12,370 nucleotides of DNA from CF-161 sp035259145 (GCA_035259145.1 DATFWQ010000294.1:1-12370); one strand, 5' to 3'. Counted from the first letter of the stretch, positions 1 through 7,547 are shown. Program-made: numbers and translations. Notes: a model not told the origin generated them from the letters alone.

Positions 1-1038
1 GAGCGCGCACTCGATGTCGGGCTCCGCCTCCAGCGCCCGTGCCAACTCCCAGGCATCGGCCGCGGCTTTGGCTGTTCCCGCGGCAGCGTGCGGCCGCACG
101 ACGAACGCAGCGTCGCCCACCAGGCAGACGCGCCCAAACGCCATCCGGGGCACCTCCAGGTCGACGATCGCCTGTACAAAGGGCGCCTCTGTGGCGAGGA
201 CGACGCCTGCGATCAGTTCGGGCAGCCTCGCCGCTGCCGTGGCCCGCATCTCTTCGATATGCACAGGCCGAGGGGTGCCTGGCGGCAGCGAGATCTCATG
301 GAGCTTGCCGTCGCAGTCCGTCATCAGGTCTGTCAGCTCACCGCCGGGCAGGTAGTTGCGGTACCAGACGAAGTTGATCAGCCGGTCGTTGGGCCGAACC
401 GACCCGTCGACGCCGGGGATCGGGTAGACGAGGATGTGGCTGTTCGCGCAGACGTAGTAGGTGATCGCGTCGCCGAGGGCCGCCGCGTTGTCGCCCAGCT
501 CGTTTTCGGGGATCAGGCCACGCCAGGCGACGTAACCGGCGTACCGTGGGCCAACGCCCGGAAGCAGGCAGGCGCGAGCGCGCGAGGCGACGCCATCGGC
601 GCAGACGAGCAGGTCGACCTCGAGATCGTCCCCGCCGGAATTGTGGACCTGGACCTTTCCATCCTCCCGCCGGATCCCGGTGCACTCATGGCCGAGCAGG
701 TACCGGTCCCTGTCGAAGCAGCGTAGGAGTGCGCGGTAAACGGTGTTCCAGCTGCTGAAGCGGTATGGCTGCGCCTGCTCGTGGATGACCCGTCCCTGGC
801 GGTCGAGATAGCGGATGTACCTCGTGGAGATGCTGAGCTCGTCCAGGTCGAGGTGCGCCCGTTCGACGAGGTAGCGGGAGCTGGCCGATAGGAAACCAAT
901 GCCGGCACCGCGCTGCTCGAGCTCGGCCCCGGACCGCTCGAACACGGACACCTCGTAGCCGAGCTCGCGCAGCAGCAGAGCAGCGGTGAGCCCGCCCAGT
1001 GAGCCCCCGACGACGGCGACCCGGCCGTTCCTGACCAT
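1..1038 (-). CDS. FAD-dependent monooxygenase, 2,6-dihydroxypyridine 3-monooxygenase-like (partial, C-terminus off left edge)
   Basis: The minus-strand frame from ATG 1038 is open for 346 codons down to base 1, so the C-terminus is missing. It reads as a class A flavoprotein hydroxylase of the PHBH fold, which uses NAD(P)H and O2 to hydroxylate an aromatic or heteroaromatic ring. Visible motifs are an N-terminal Rossmann strand VAVVGGSLGGLTAALLL (residues 7-23) with acidic E34 ending the second strand, a DG motif with D148-G149 in LLVCADGVASRAR, and a GD motif with G308-D309 in LVGDAAFVVRPHAAAG. The GGSxGG variant and the RPHxxAGTAKAAADA stretch after GD resemble the dihydroxypyridine hydroxylase subgroup; the substrate cannot be named. 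The ATG is chosen because the Rossmann strand begins six residues later. There is no Shine-Dalgarno in the nine bases before it. The gene is divergent from the DGPF/sigma unit and its start lies in a perfect palindrome. Confidence 0.9.
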   Translation of the reverse strand, partial: MVRNGRVAVVGGSLGGLTAALLLRELGYEVSVFERSGAELEQRGAGIGFLSASSRYLVERAHLDLDELSISTRYIRYLDRQGRVIHEQAQPYRFSSWNTVYRALLRCFDRDRYLLGHECTGIRREDGKVQVHNSGGDDLEVDLLVCADGVASRARACLLPGVGPRYAGYVAWRGLIPENELGDNAAALGDAITYYVCANSHILVYPIPGVDGSVRPNDRLINFVWYRNYLPGGELTDLMTDCDGKLHEISLPPGTPRPVHIEEMRATAAARLPELIAGVVLATEAPFVQAIVDLEVPRMAFGRVCLVGDAAFVVRPHAAAGTAKAAADAWELARALEAEPDIECAL

Positions 1039-1055
1039 CGCGGTTCAACCGCGAT
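1037..1055. promoter_or_regulatory. Perfect 9-1-9 palindrome, probable operator at monooxygenase start
   Basis: The bases ATCGCGGTT-C-AACCGCGAT form a perfect inverted repeat with nine-base arms around one central base. It covers part of the monooxygenase ATG and touches the TATGAT box at 1054-1059. Odd-length palindromes of this size are typical of TetR- or MarR-type dimer sites (family knowledge), and the position would block transcription initiation (inference). As RNA it could also fold into a 7-bp stem with a 5-nt loop that buries the start codon. No regulator gene is visible next to it; one may lie beyond the left edge. Confidence 0.6.
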
Positions 1056-1059
1056 CATA
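1054..1059 (-). promoter_or_regulatory. -10-like box (TATGAT) for the monooxygenase
   Basis: On the minus strand TATGAT matches the -10 consensus at five of six bases and ends 15 bases before the ATG at 1038. The expected transcript start near 1047 leaves a leader of about nine bases. No good -35 hexamer is found at 17-18 bases; TCTTCA is the nearest. The overlap with the palindrome supports a regulated promoter. Confidence 0.4.
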
Positions 1060-1265
1060 TCCGCCTGACTCCCCCTTGAAGATGGACAGCCGCGTACTGC
1101 GTCCTTATTCCCCCTCTCCGATCGTCAACAGTGTGATGAATGATCGACAAGGCCCTGGCCCCAGCGAGGTCGTCGCCGCCGGCGGGTTACATTGAGGTCT
1201 GGCACCCGGCTTCTTCGAGCGTGGGTCGGCGTGCGATATGGGCGGACGGGGCCACGTGAGAAGCG

Positions 1266-1601
1266 ATGAAGTACGCCATGGTGATCCTGAGGGACGAGGA
1301 GGAGTGGCAACCCCTCAACCCTGAGCAGCTCGACTTCGAGCTGACAGCCGGCTGGTGGGCCGGCCTGAAGGGAAAAGTCACAGCCAGCGTCCGGCTTGGT
1401 TCGCGCGACCAGTCGACGACTGTGACCTGGCGGGGCGAGCAGCCCGTGGTCACCGACGGACCCTATGTCGAGGCCAAGGAGACGGTGGGCGGGATCGTCG
1501 TGGTGGACGTCGATTCTGCCCGGGAAGCCGTCGAGCTTGCCACCACCTTCCCCAACAGGGTCGGGATCCGGATCGAGGTACGGCCCATCCTGGAGGGCTG
1601 A
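1266..1601 (+). CDS. DGPF/YCII-domain protein paired with ECF sigma factor
   Basis: This 111-residue protein has the YCII-related (formerly DGPF) fold: it opens with MKYAMVIL, carries the signature VVTDGPYVEAKE (T63-D64-G65-P66-Y67), and ends with RIEVRPILEG, the usual last strand. The ferredoxin-like domain is widespread; no reaction is established for this subgroup. DGPF proteins are the standard neighbours of ECF42-type sigma factors and usually their regulatory target or partner. The TGA is immediately followed by the sigma GTG, so translation is coupled. The ATG is the family start, although only a weak purine stretch (GAGAAG) precedes it. The DGPY form instead of DGPF is a common variant. 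Confidence 0.85.
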   Translation: MKYAMVILRDEEEWQPLNPEQLDFELTAGWWAGLKGKVTASVRLGSRDQSTTVTWRGEQPVVTDGPYVEAKETVGGIVVVDVDSAREAVELATTFPNRVGIRIEVRPILEG

Positions 1602-2852
1602 GTGGACGAGGCGTCGCAGGCACTCGAGCGATACGTCCGTGACGAATCAGCGCGGCTTGTCGCCAGTCTCACTCGCCAGCTCGGGGACTTCGACCTGGCC
1701 GAGGAGTCGGTCCACGACGCGATCCTGGAAGCGCTCAGCCACTGGCCTGCTTCGGGAGTTCCAAAAGAGCCGGGGGCATGGCTCCGCGTGACCGCCAAGC
1801 GCAAAGCTACCGACCGCCTCCGTCGCGAGGTCCGGTATCGCGATCGCCTTCAAGCGCTGGGGAAGAACCTCGCGCGCGCTGTCGAGCCTGACCAACCTGG
1901 TGTCATCGATGATCGTCTTGTCCTGATTTTTATGTGCTGCCATCCGACTCTTTCTCGAGAGGCGCAGGTGGCTCTTACACTCCGCTCGCTGTTGGGAGTA
2001 ACAACGGCCCAGCTGGCCAAAGCCTTCCTGACGAGCGAGGCGACGATGACCAAGCGCATCGCCCGGGCAAAGCGCAAGATCGTCGAAGCGGGAATCCCGT
2101 TTGCCATACCCAGTGGCGATGAGATCCGCAGCCGGCTCTCTGAGGTCCTTACCTCGATCTACGTGATGTTCAACGAGGGCTACCTTTCGGCGGGGCCGGC
2201 TACCTCGCAGCGCGAGGAGCTGGCCAACGATGCCGAATGGCTGGCCGGCCTTCTGAGGCAGCTGCTGCCGGAAGAGCCGGAGGTAACCGGCCTGTTGGCG
2301 CTCATGCAGCTGCACCAGGCGAGGCGCCGGGCGCGCTTTGACGACCGCGGCGGGATCGTGCTGATGAAGGATCAAGATCGATCGGTTTGGGACCGCCCCG
2401 CCATCACGGCGGCAATCGAGCTGCTCACCTCCGCCCTCAGGATGGGGCAGCCGGGCTTCTATCAGGCTCAGGCGGCGATCGCCGGCTGCCATGCCGTTGC
2501 GGTGCGGTGGGAGGACACCAACTGGGAGTTGATCGTGACGCTGTACGACCAGCTTCTGTCGATAGCCGACTCCCCCATCGCGGCATTGAACCGGGCGATA
2601 GCCATCCAGTACCGCGATGGACCGGAGGCGGGCCTGGCAGAGCTCGATCCCATGGGCAGGAGCCTGGATTCATACCACCTGTTTCACGCGGCCAGAGCTC
2701 AGATGCTCCGAGGCATTGGCCGCAGCTCAGAAGCCGCGGCTGAGGACCGCCTTGCCTCGAAGCTGACGTCCAACCCGGCGGAACTGAGTCTGCTCCAACG
2801 CCGGATCGAGGACGAGACCTTCATCAAGGACGGGCACGGGCATCCGCGGTAG
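1602..2852 (+). CDS. ECF42-type RNA polymerase sigma factor with DUF6596 and TPR-like C-terminal extension
   Basis: The 416-residue protein is far longer than a minimal ECF sigma factor (about 180). Region 2 spans roughly residues 10-75, including GDFDLAEESVHDAILEA and a PGAWLRVTAKRKATDRLRRE stretch for -10 recognition and core binding. A CCHPTLS motif follows near residue 110, and region 4 lies near 120-165 (VTTAQLAKAFLTSEATMTKRI helix-turn-helix). Then comes DUF6596 with YVMFNEGYLSAGP and an alpha-helical TPR-like tail (FYQAQAAIAGCHA, SPIAALNRAIAI). ECF42 proteins lack a classical anti-sigma factor; the C-terminal half is thought to control activity (family knowledge). The GTG start directly abuts the DGPF stop, and GGAGGG lies just upstream. 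It probably directs RNA polymerase to its own operon and other DGPF genes (inference). Confidence 0.93.
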   Translation: MDEASQALERYVRDESARLVASLTRQLGDFDLAEESVHDAILEALSHWPASGVPKEPGAWLRVTAKRKATDRLRREVRYRDRLQALGKNLARAVEPDQPGVIDDRLVLIFMCCHPTLSREAQVALTLRSLLGVTTAQLAKAFLTSEATMTKRIARAKRKIVEAGIPFAIPSGDEIRSRLSEVLTSIYVMFNEGYLSAGPATSQREELANDAEWLAGLLRQLLPEEPEVTGLLALMQLHQARRRARFDDRGGIVLMKDQDRSVWDRPAITAAIELLTSALRMGQPGFYQAQAAIAGCHAVAVRWEDTNWELIVTLYDQLLSIADSPIAALNRAIAIQYRDGPEAGLAELDPMGRSLDSYHLFHAARAQMLRGIGRSSEAAAEDRLASKLTSNPAELSLLQRRIEDETFIKDGHGHPR

Positions 2853-2893
2853 CCCGGTGGCGGCGAGGGCTCTGCTCCGCCTACATTCAATTC

Positions 2894-3664
2894 GTGGCGG
2901 GATCACCGTCGTTGACGCCCCTGGGGCTCCCGGAAGTCGTACGCGCCTGCCTCTTCGATCTTGACGGCGTGCTGACGGAGACAGCCACGCTTCACGCTGC
3001 GGCGTGGAAGGAGATGTTTGACTCCTTCCTTCAGAAGCGAGCAGCGCAAGAGCTTCAGCGGTTCGTAGCCTTCGACGCGGTCTCGGACTATGACGAATAC
3101 GTTGACGGCAAGCCACGATATGACGGCGTCCGTTCCTTTCTCTCATCCCGCGGCATCAACCTGCCTGAGGGTGACCCGAGCGATCCGCCAGCGGCCGAGA
3201 CTGTGCACGGGCTCGGCAATCGCAAGAACGAGCTCGTCTTGAAGCTGATCCGGGAGCGCGGCGTTCTGCCGTACCCCGGCTCCGTGACCTACCTGAGGGC
3301 TGTACGCGAGGCCGGCCTCCCCTGCGCCGTCGTCTCCTCAAGCGCCAACTGCCATGACGTACTGGTCTCCGCTGGAATCGATGAGCTCTTTCAAGCGGGC
3401 GTCGATGGCATCGTGGCCGCGCGGGAGCAGCTGGCGGGCAAGCCCGCGCCGGACACGTATCTGGCCGGAGCACGCCTGCTTGACGTCCTGCCGGGCCAGG
3501 CCGCGGTCTTCGAGGATGCCCTGGCCGGCGTCGAAGCCGGCCGCGCGGGCGCCTTCGCTTATGTCATCGGCGTCGATCGGGTCGGCCAGGCCGAGGCCCT
3601 GAAGCGTCATGGTGCGGACGTTGTGGTTTCCGACCTGGATGAGCTGTTGAAGACCCGCGCTTAA
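2894..3664 (+). CDS. HAD-superfamily beta-phosphoglucomutase-like protein
   Basis: The 256-residue protein has the full subclass I HAD set: motif I FDLDGVLTET with nucleophile D22 and acid/base D24, motif II S148 in AVVSSSANC, motif III K183-P184 in GKPAPDTYL, and motif IV E207-D208 in VFEDALAGVEAG. A helical cap containing YVDGKPRYDGVRSFLSSRG (about 69-87) is the region that positions the hexose phosphate in beta-phosphoglucomutases. Expected reaction: beta-D-glucose 1-phosphate to D-glucose 6-phosphate via the 1,6-bisphosphate. The convergent GH65 gene, whose family releases beta-glucose 1-phosphate, supports this. The start is uncertain: GTG 2894 has no Shine-Dalgarno, and TTG 2912 with GGCGGGA upstream is an alternative. 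The upstream gap to the sigma gene is 41 bases, so co-transcription is possible. Confidence 0.88.
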   Translation: MAGSPSLTPLGLPEVVRACLFDLDGVLTETATLHAAAWKEMFDSFLQKRAAQELQRFVAFDAVSDYDEYVDGKPRYDGVRSFLSSRGINLPEGDPSDPPAAETVHGLGNRKNELVLKLIRERGVLPYPGSVTYLRAVREAGLPCAVVSSSANCHDVLVSAGIDELFQAGVDGIVAAREQLAGKPAPDTYLAGARLLDVLPGQAAVFEDALAGVEAGRAGAFAYVIGVDRVGQAEALKRHGADVVVSDLDELLKTRA

Positions 3665-3713
3665 TTCCGCGCGTGGCGTTCGACGTCCAGCCCTGGTGCG
3701 GTCGTCGGCTTCT

Positions 3714-6077
3714 CTACTGACTGCTATCCAGCGGGCCGCGGCGGGCTGGGGCGCGCCCCGGCGGTTGGCTGGGAGCGGGCCGTGGGACAGGCGGACGGAT
3801 GGCCTTTGTAACAGGTTCGTCCGTCGTCATTTTCACCAGCTCGCCGTGGTGTCCGACCTCGAGCGGGGCTCCGTCGATGAGCGTGTAGGTGGCGTGCGAC
3901 TTTGTGATCTCGACTTTCAGCCGCCGCTCACGGAAGGTGAGGCGGAAGGTGAGGCGATCGAGCCTCGCCGGAAGGTGAGGGGCGAAGGTCAGCTGGCCAT
4001 CGTGGTCACGCATGCCACCGAAGCCGGCGACGGCCACCATCCAGGAGCTTGCCAGAGAGGCGATGTGAACCCCGTCGCGCACGTTGTGCTCGAGGTCATC
4101 CAGGTCCATCAGCGCGGCCTCGCCGAAGTAGTCGTAGGCCAGCTCGAGATGGCCTACCTCGGCAGCCACCACCGCCTGTGTGCCGGCCGATAGGGACGAG
4201 TCGCGAACGGTCAGTGGCTCGTAATACGCAAAGTCGCGCGCCTTCTCCTCGCTGGTGAACGCGTCGCCCCGGGTATGCAGCGCCAGAACCAGGTCTGCCT
4301 GCTTGACGACCTGTTTGCGGTAGATGTCGAAGTAGGGGAAGTGGAGCAGTAGCGGGTACTGGTCCGGCCCCGTCCTCGAAAAGTCCCAGGGTTGGTGGTG
4401 TGTAAAGCCCTCAGACTGGGGGTGGACGCCAAGCACCTCGTCGTATGGCACCAGGATCGCAGCTGCTGCGTCACGCCAGGCGGCGGCTTCCTCAGCGTCC
4501 GCTCCCAACCGGGCCGCGAGCTCCGGGTGGCGTTCGACGGCGTCCGCCGCACTTCGAAGATTCCGCTGCGCCATCAGGTTTGTGTAGACGTTGTTGTCGG
4601 CGAGCGCGCTGTATTCGTCTGGGCCGGTTACTCCGTCGATGCGAAAGCGGCTCTGCGGGTCGTGGTGGCCGAGCGACCGCCACAACCTCGCTGTTTCAAC
4701 CAGCAGCTCGAGGCCGGCCTCGCGTTCGAACGCGTCGTCTTCTGTCGCCGCCTGGCAACGCGCCACCGCGTCGGCGATGTCTGCGCCGACGTGGAAGGCC
4801 GCCGTGCTGGCGGGCCAGTACCCCGAGCTTTCCTCTCCGCGAATCGTTCGCCATGGGAAGGCGGCGCCCTCGTGGCCCAGCTGCCGGGCGCGACCCCGCG
4901 CCGGATCGAGCGTCGAGTGGCGCCAGCGGAGGGCGTCGGTGGCGGCGTGGGGCACCGTATAGGTGAGCACAGGCAAAACGAAACGTTCGGTATCCCAGAA
5001 GGTGTGGCCGTCGTACCCCGGTCCCGTCAAACCCTTGGCTGCGATGGCGCGCTGCTCGGCGCGCGCGCCGGCCTGCAGGGTGTGAAAGAGCCCGAAGCGC
5101 ACGGCCTGCTGGAGCTCCGCATCGCCCTCCAGCTCCACGTCGGCGCGCTCCCAGAAGTCATCCAGGTACTCGCGCTGACCGGCGGCCAGCCCATCCCAGC
5201 CGGTATGACGGGCCTCGGCGAGCGCCGCCACGACCTGGTCGCGCACCGCCGAGAGCGAGCGCCGGCTTGACCACCCGTAGGCCAGGAACTTGGTCACGCG
5301 CAGGCGCTGCCCGGGCGAGAGATCTGCCGCAACGGTGACCCTACCCACCTCGGGCCCGCTCTCAGCGGAGATCCCCGTTCCTTCAGGCCCTTCCACGATG
5401 TGATCCATGCCTGCGGCCATGAGCAGCTTGCTGGCCCTGGTTGAGTGGACAAGTCCTACCCGCGTGTCATGGTGGTAGAACGCCTCGGATTGCAGCGGCG
5501 ACTCGAGCGCGGCTGCAGCGCGCGGATCGGTCGACATTGGTGGTCCAGGCTCATTGGCGACCAGCTCGGATTGCACGACCACACGCAAACTGTCCTCGAG
5601 TGGCTCCACCTCATAGAGGATGGCTGCCGCCGAGCGCTGGACGAGCGACACCATGCGTGTCGAGCGGACTCGGACGGCAGCTCCGGCCGGCGACACCCAC
5701 TCTGTCCGGCGCTGAAGACAGCCCGCGCGAAAGTCGAGCACGCGCTCGTGACCGAGCACCCGTCCATACCGGACGTCGAAGGGCTCGTCATCGACAAGCA
5801 GCCGGATGATCTTGCCGTTGGTGACGTTCACCAGGGTCTGGCCTGACTCCGGGTTGCCATAAGCGGGCTCGGCGTATGGCAGCGGTCGCAGCTCATAGAA
5901 CGAGTTGAGGTAGGTGCCCGGAATGCCGTAAGGCTCTCCCTCGTCCAGGTTGGCTCGCAGGCCGATGTGCCCGTTGGCGACCGCGAACACGGACTCGGTC
6001 TGCGCCAGCAGGTCCAGGTCGAGGCTCGTCTCGCGCACCGCCCACGGCTCGACTGTGAAAGCTGGGTGGGAGATCAT
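3714..6077 (-). CDS. Glycoside hydrolase family 65 disaccharide phosphorylase (kojibiose/trehalose/maltose phosphorylase type)
   Basis: The 787-residue protein, from ATG 6077, matches GH65 in length and order: an N-terminal beta-sandwich opening with HPAFTVEPWAVRE and VANGHIGLRANLDEG, the (alpha/alpha)6 catalytic barrel, and a C-terminal beta domain ending near LEVGHHGELVKM. Substrate-side residues show in GYDGHTFWDTERFVLP (D356-E364). The general acid is E488 in VTGPDEYSALADNNVYTN. SSLSAGTQAVVAAEVG and DGVHIASLASSW fit the phosphate-binding side. It should phosphorolyse an alpha-glucosyl disaccharide to beta-glucose 1-phosphate plus glucose; which disaccharide cannot be read. An intracellular protein is likely as no signal peptide is seen. 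A Pro/Arg-rich tail (about the last 30 residues) follows the last domain. The same frame stays open upstream to 6473, but that part is the reverse shadow of the transporter, so ATG 6077 is preferred. Confidence 0.93.
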   Translation of the reverse strand: MISHPAFTVEPWAVRETSLDLDLLAQTESVFAVANGHIGLRANLDEGEPYGIPGTYLNSFYELRPLPYAEPAYGNPESGQTLVNVTNGKIIRLLVDDEPFDVRYGRVLGHERVLDFRAGCLQRRTEWVSPAGAAVRVRSTRMVSLVQRSAAAILYEVEPLEDSLRVVVQSELVANEPGPPMSTDPRAAAALESPLQSEAFYHHDTRVGLVHSTRASKLLMAAGMDHIVEGPEGTGISAESGPEVGRVTVAADLSPGQRLRVTKFLAYGWSSRRSLSAVRDQVVAALAEARHTGWDGLAAGQREYLDDFWERADVELEGDAELQQAVRFGLFHTLQAGARAEQRAIAAKGLTGPGYDGHTFWDTERFVLPVLTYTVPHAATDALRWRHSTLDPARGRARQLGHEGAAFPWRTIRGEESSGYWPASTAAFHVGADIADAVARCQAATEDDAFEREAGLELLVETARLWRSLGHHDPQSRFRIDGVTGPDEYSALADNNVYTNLMAQRNLRSAADAVERHPELAARLGADAEEAAAWRDAAAAILVPYDEVLGVHPQSEGFTHHQPWDFSRTGPDQYPLLLHFPYFDIYRKQVVKQADLVLALHTRGDAFTSEEKARDFAYYEPLTVRDSSLSAGTQAVVAAEVGHLELAYDYFGEAALMDLDDLEHNVRDGVHIASLASSWMVAVAGFGGMRDHDGQLTFAPHLPARLDRLTFRLTFRERRLKVEITKSHATYTLIDGAPLEVGHHGELVKMTTDEPVTKAIRPPVPRPAPSQPPGRAPARRGPLDSSQ

Positions 6078-6098
6078 GGGCAGTCGAGAGGCACCATC

Positions 6099-6848
6099 AT
6101 GGGGGCAAATGTACCTGCCAGGACAATCCACGGCCCGGGGGCCGCAGGAGGCTCCAATCCCGACGAGTCGTGGCTGCGGATCGCTCAGTGGACCCGCCGG
6201 CTGGCCTGGGCGAGCCTCGCGTGGATGACGATGGAGGGCGCGGTCGGGCTGGCCGCCGGCGTCAGCGCAGGGTCGATCGCCCTCGTCGGGTGGGCTCTCT
6301 CTTCCGCCGTCGAAGGGCTGGCCAGCGTCATCGTGATCTGGCGGTTCAGCGGAGGCCGCACATTGTCGGACACGGCGGAGGAGAGAGCCCAGAAGGCGGT
6401 GGGTGTCAGCTTCTGGCTGCTCGCGCCCCTCGTCGCCGTCGAGTCCATTCGGAACCTGGTTACGGGTCACCACCCCGAGTTCACGCTGCTCGGGATCGCG
6501 CTGACCGTAAGCAGCCTGCTGATCATGCCGGCTCTCGGCATCGCGAAGCAGCGCCTCGGCGCGCGCTTGAGTTCAGGTGCCACCGCCGGCGAGGGAGCTC
6601 AGAACCTGCTTTGCGCCTACCTGGCGGCTGCGGTACTGGCCGGGCTGGTCGGCAACAGCCTGTGGGGATGGTGGTGGCTGGACCCGCTCGCCGGTCTGGC
6701 GGTGGCGGCCGCCGCCGTCAGGGAAGGCCTGCATGTGTGGCGAGGAGAGAACTGCTGCGCCGTCCCGCCGGCAATGCTGGATCAACGGTGTGTCTGCGGT
6801 CCGGGTTGCACGGACGCCTGCTGCGCCCATCTCTCACCGAAGCACTGA
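6099..6848 (+). CDS. CDF-like cation transporter, membrane domain with cysteine-rich tail
   Basis: From ATG 6099 (GAGAGG lies 7 bases upstream) the protein has 249 residues and five to six hydrophobic segments (about 37-56, 58-82, 101-122, 128-146, 170-190, 193-208). The pattern EGAVGLAAGVSAGSIALVGWAL, then GAQNLLCAYL, then GWWWLDPLAGLAVA matches a short cation-diffusion-facilitator-like subgroup. Classical CDF proteins carry HxxxD-type metal sites in TM2 and TM5; here TM2 has S68-S69-A70-V71-E72 and TM5 has E165, so part of the site is changed. There is no cytoplasmic CDF C-terminal ferredoxin-like domain. Instead the last 31 residues hold seven cysteines (219, 220, 231, 233, 237, 241, 242), a likely soft-metal site. 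Function as a metal efflux or sensing protein is inference. The start is only 21 bases from the divergent GH65 start. Confidence 0.8.
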   Translation: MGANVPARTIHGPGAAGGSNPDESWLRIAQWTRRLAWASLAWMTMEGAVGLAAGVSAGSIALVGWALSSAVEGLASVIVIWRFSGGRTLSDTAEERAQKAVGVSFWLLAPLVAVESIRNLVTGHHPEFTLLGIALTVSSLLIMPALGIAKQRLGARLSSGATAGEGAQNLLCAYLAAAVLAGLVGNSLWGWWWLDPLAGLAVAAAAVREGLHVWRGENCCAVPPAMLDQRCVCGPGCTDACCAHLSPKH

Positions 6849-6852
6849 CTCA

Positions 6853-6870
6853 GCCCGCCTGAGGGTGGGC
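6853..6870 (+). terminator. Hairpin just after the CDF-like gene, possible terminator
   Basis: GCCCGCC-TGAG-GGTGGGC gives a 7-bp stem with one G-U pair and a 4-base loop, beginning five bases after the stop codon at 6846-6848. No T-run follows, so it is not a classical intrinsic terminator, although GC-rich genomes often use such hairpins. It separates the transporter from the regulated chrB-like unit. Confidence 0.35.
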
Positions 6871-6916
6871 CCACGTTCCCGGCAGCGACCCTGGACGACC
6901 GCTGGTCATGGGCCAC

Positions 6917-6953
6917 TGCAACAGGAGTTGCAATCGATGCAACACCGGTTGCA
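6917..6953. promoter_or_regulatory. Tandem double operator: two TGCAAC-N4-GTTGCA palindromes 21 bp apart
   Basis: Two 16-bp palindromes, TGCAACAGGAGTTGCA (6917-6932) and TGCAACACCGGTTGCA (6938-6953), have identical arms and are offset by exactly 21 bases, two turns of B-DNA. The second extends by one base pair on each side. The inner arms also form GTTGCA-N5-TGCAAC, so four half-sites alternate in orientation. The array ends five bases before the ribosome binding site (GGAGGGG, 6958-6964) of the chrB-like gene. This placement fits a repressor binding two dimers cooperatively on one DNA face. The regulator is not identified; the ChrB-like protein itself is a candidate (inference). Confidence 0.7.
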
Positions 6954-6968
6954 TCATGGAGGGGCGTC

Positions 6969-7547
6969 ATGTCGATCGACCAGGGCAAGATCGCCGCGGA
7001 CACGCTCCAGCGCTCGTGGGTGATCGCCGTCTACCGGGCTCCGAAGGAACCTTCCACGGCTCGGGTCGCGGCCTGGCGCCGGCTGCACCGGCTGGGAGCT
7101 CTCTACGTCGGGCCATCGGTTTGCCTCATCCCTCGTGGGCTGACCGAGCAAAAAGCCCTGGACCAGATCGCCGACGGCGTGCGGTCAGCTGGCGGCACCT
7201 TCGACATGCTCGTCGTAGACGCGTTTTCCGAGGAGACGCAGGCGCTGCTGGCCGGCCGCTTCAACTCGGCGCGGGACGCGGAGTACTCCGAAGTGATAGA
7301 GCGCGCCCAGGCACTGAAGGTGGAGCTGGAGCGCGAAGGAGGGCGTGGCAAGTTCACTTTCGCCGAGGACGAGGAGAACGAGGCTGATCTGGACAAGCTG
7401 AAGCGCTGGCTGGGGACGATCGGCCGCCGCGACCTGTTCGGCGCGCCCGGACGCAGCGCGGCCGAGCAGTCCGTGCGTGAGGCCGCGGACGTCCTGCAGC
7501 GCTTTGCGGAGCGTGCGGCTCGACTGGAGGAGGAGACCCCGCCTTGA
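6969..7547 (+). CDS. ChrB N-terminal-domain protein (chromate-resistance-associated regulator-like)
   Basis: The 192-residue protein resembles the N-terminal domain of ChrB: it has the SWVIAVYRAPKEPSTARVAAWRRLHRLGA opening near residues 16-44, then a VGPSVCLIPRG strand, a helical region rich in charged residues (DAEYSEVIERAQAL, EEEN-type acidic patch), and a C-terminal coiled region. Full ChrB has a second, C-terminal domain that is absent here. ChrB proteins are linked to chromate resistance, and at least one acts as a chromate-responsive transcription regulator (family knowledge). The opening also resembles the Cas2-like domain of PaaX repressors (my impression). A strong GGAGGGG lies four bases before the ATG. 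The last codon and stop overlap the next gene by four bases. A role as sensor or regulator of the downstream exchanger is inference. Confidence 0.75.
   Translation: MSIDQGKIAADTLQRSWVIAVYRAPKEPSTARVAAWRRLHRLGALYVGPSVCLIPRGLTEQKALDQIADGVRSAGGTFDMLVVDAFSEETQALLAGRFNSARDAEYSEVIERAQALKVELEREGGRGKFTFAEDEENEADLDKLKRWLGTIGRRDLFGAPGRSAAEQSVREAADVLQRFAERAARLEEETPP

Noticed and set aside
1647..2492. 281-residue minus-strand frame inside the first sigma gene
   Set aside because: It is antisense to well-conserved sigma region 2, region 4 and DUF6596 coding; low-complexity composition and no motif.
3656..3673. CGCGC-N8-GCGCG hairpin at the HAD stop as a terminator
   Set aside because: Only five base pairs, partly inside the coding end, with no T-run; chance is likely at this GC content.
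4392..5270. 292-residue plus-strand frame inside GH65
   Set aside because: It is antisense to the clear GH65 catalytic domain, has no recognisable domain, and long shadow frames are expected in GC-rich DNA.
3714..6473. 919-residue minus-strand frame as full GH65 protein
   Set aside because: The first 132 residues (6473-6078) are the reverse of the transporter gene and show no GH65 similarity; the family N-terminus begins at MISHPAFT (ATG 6077).
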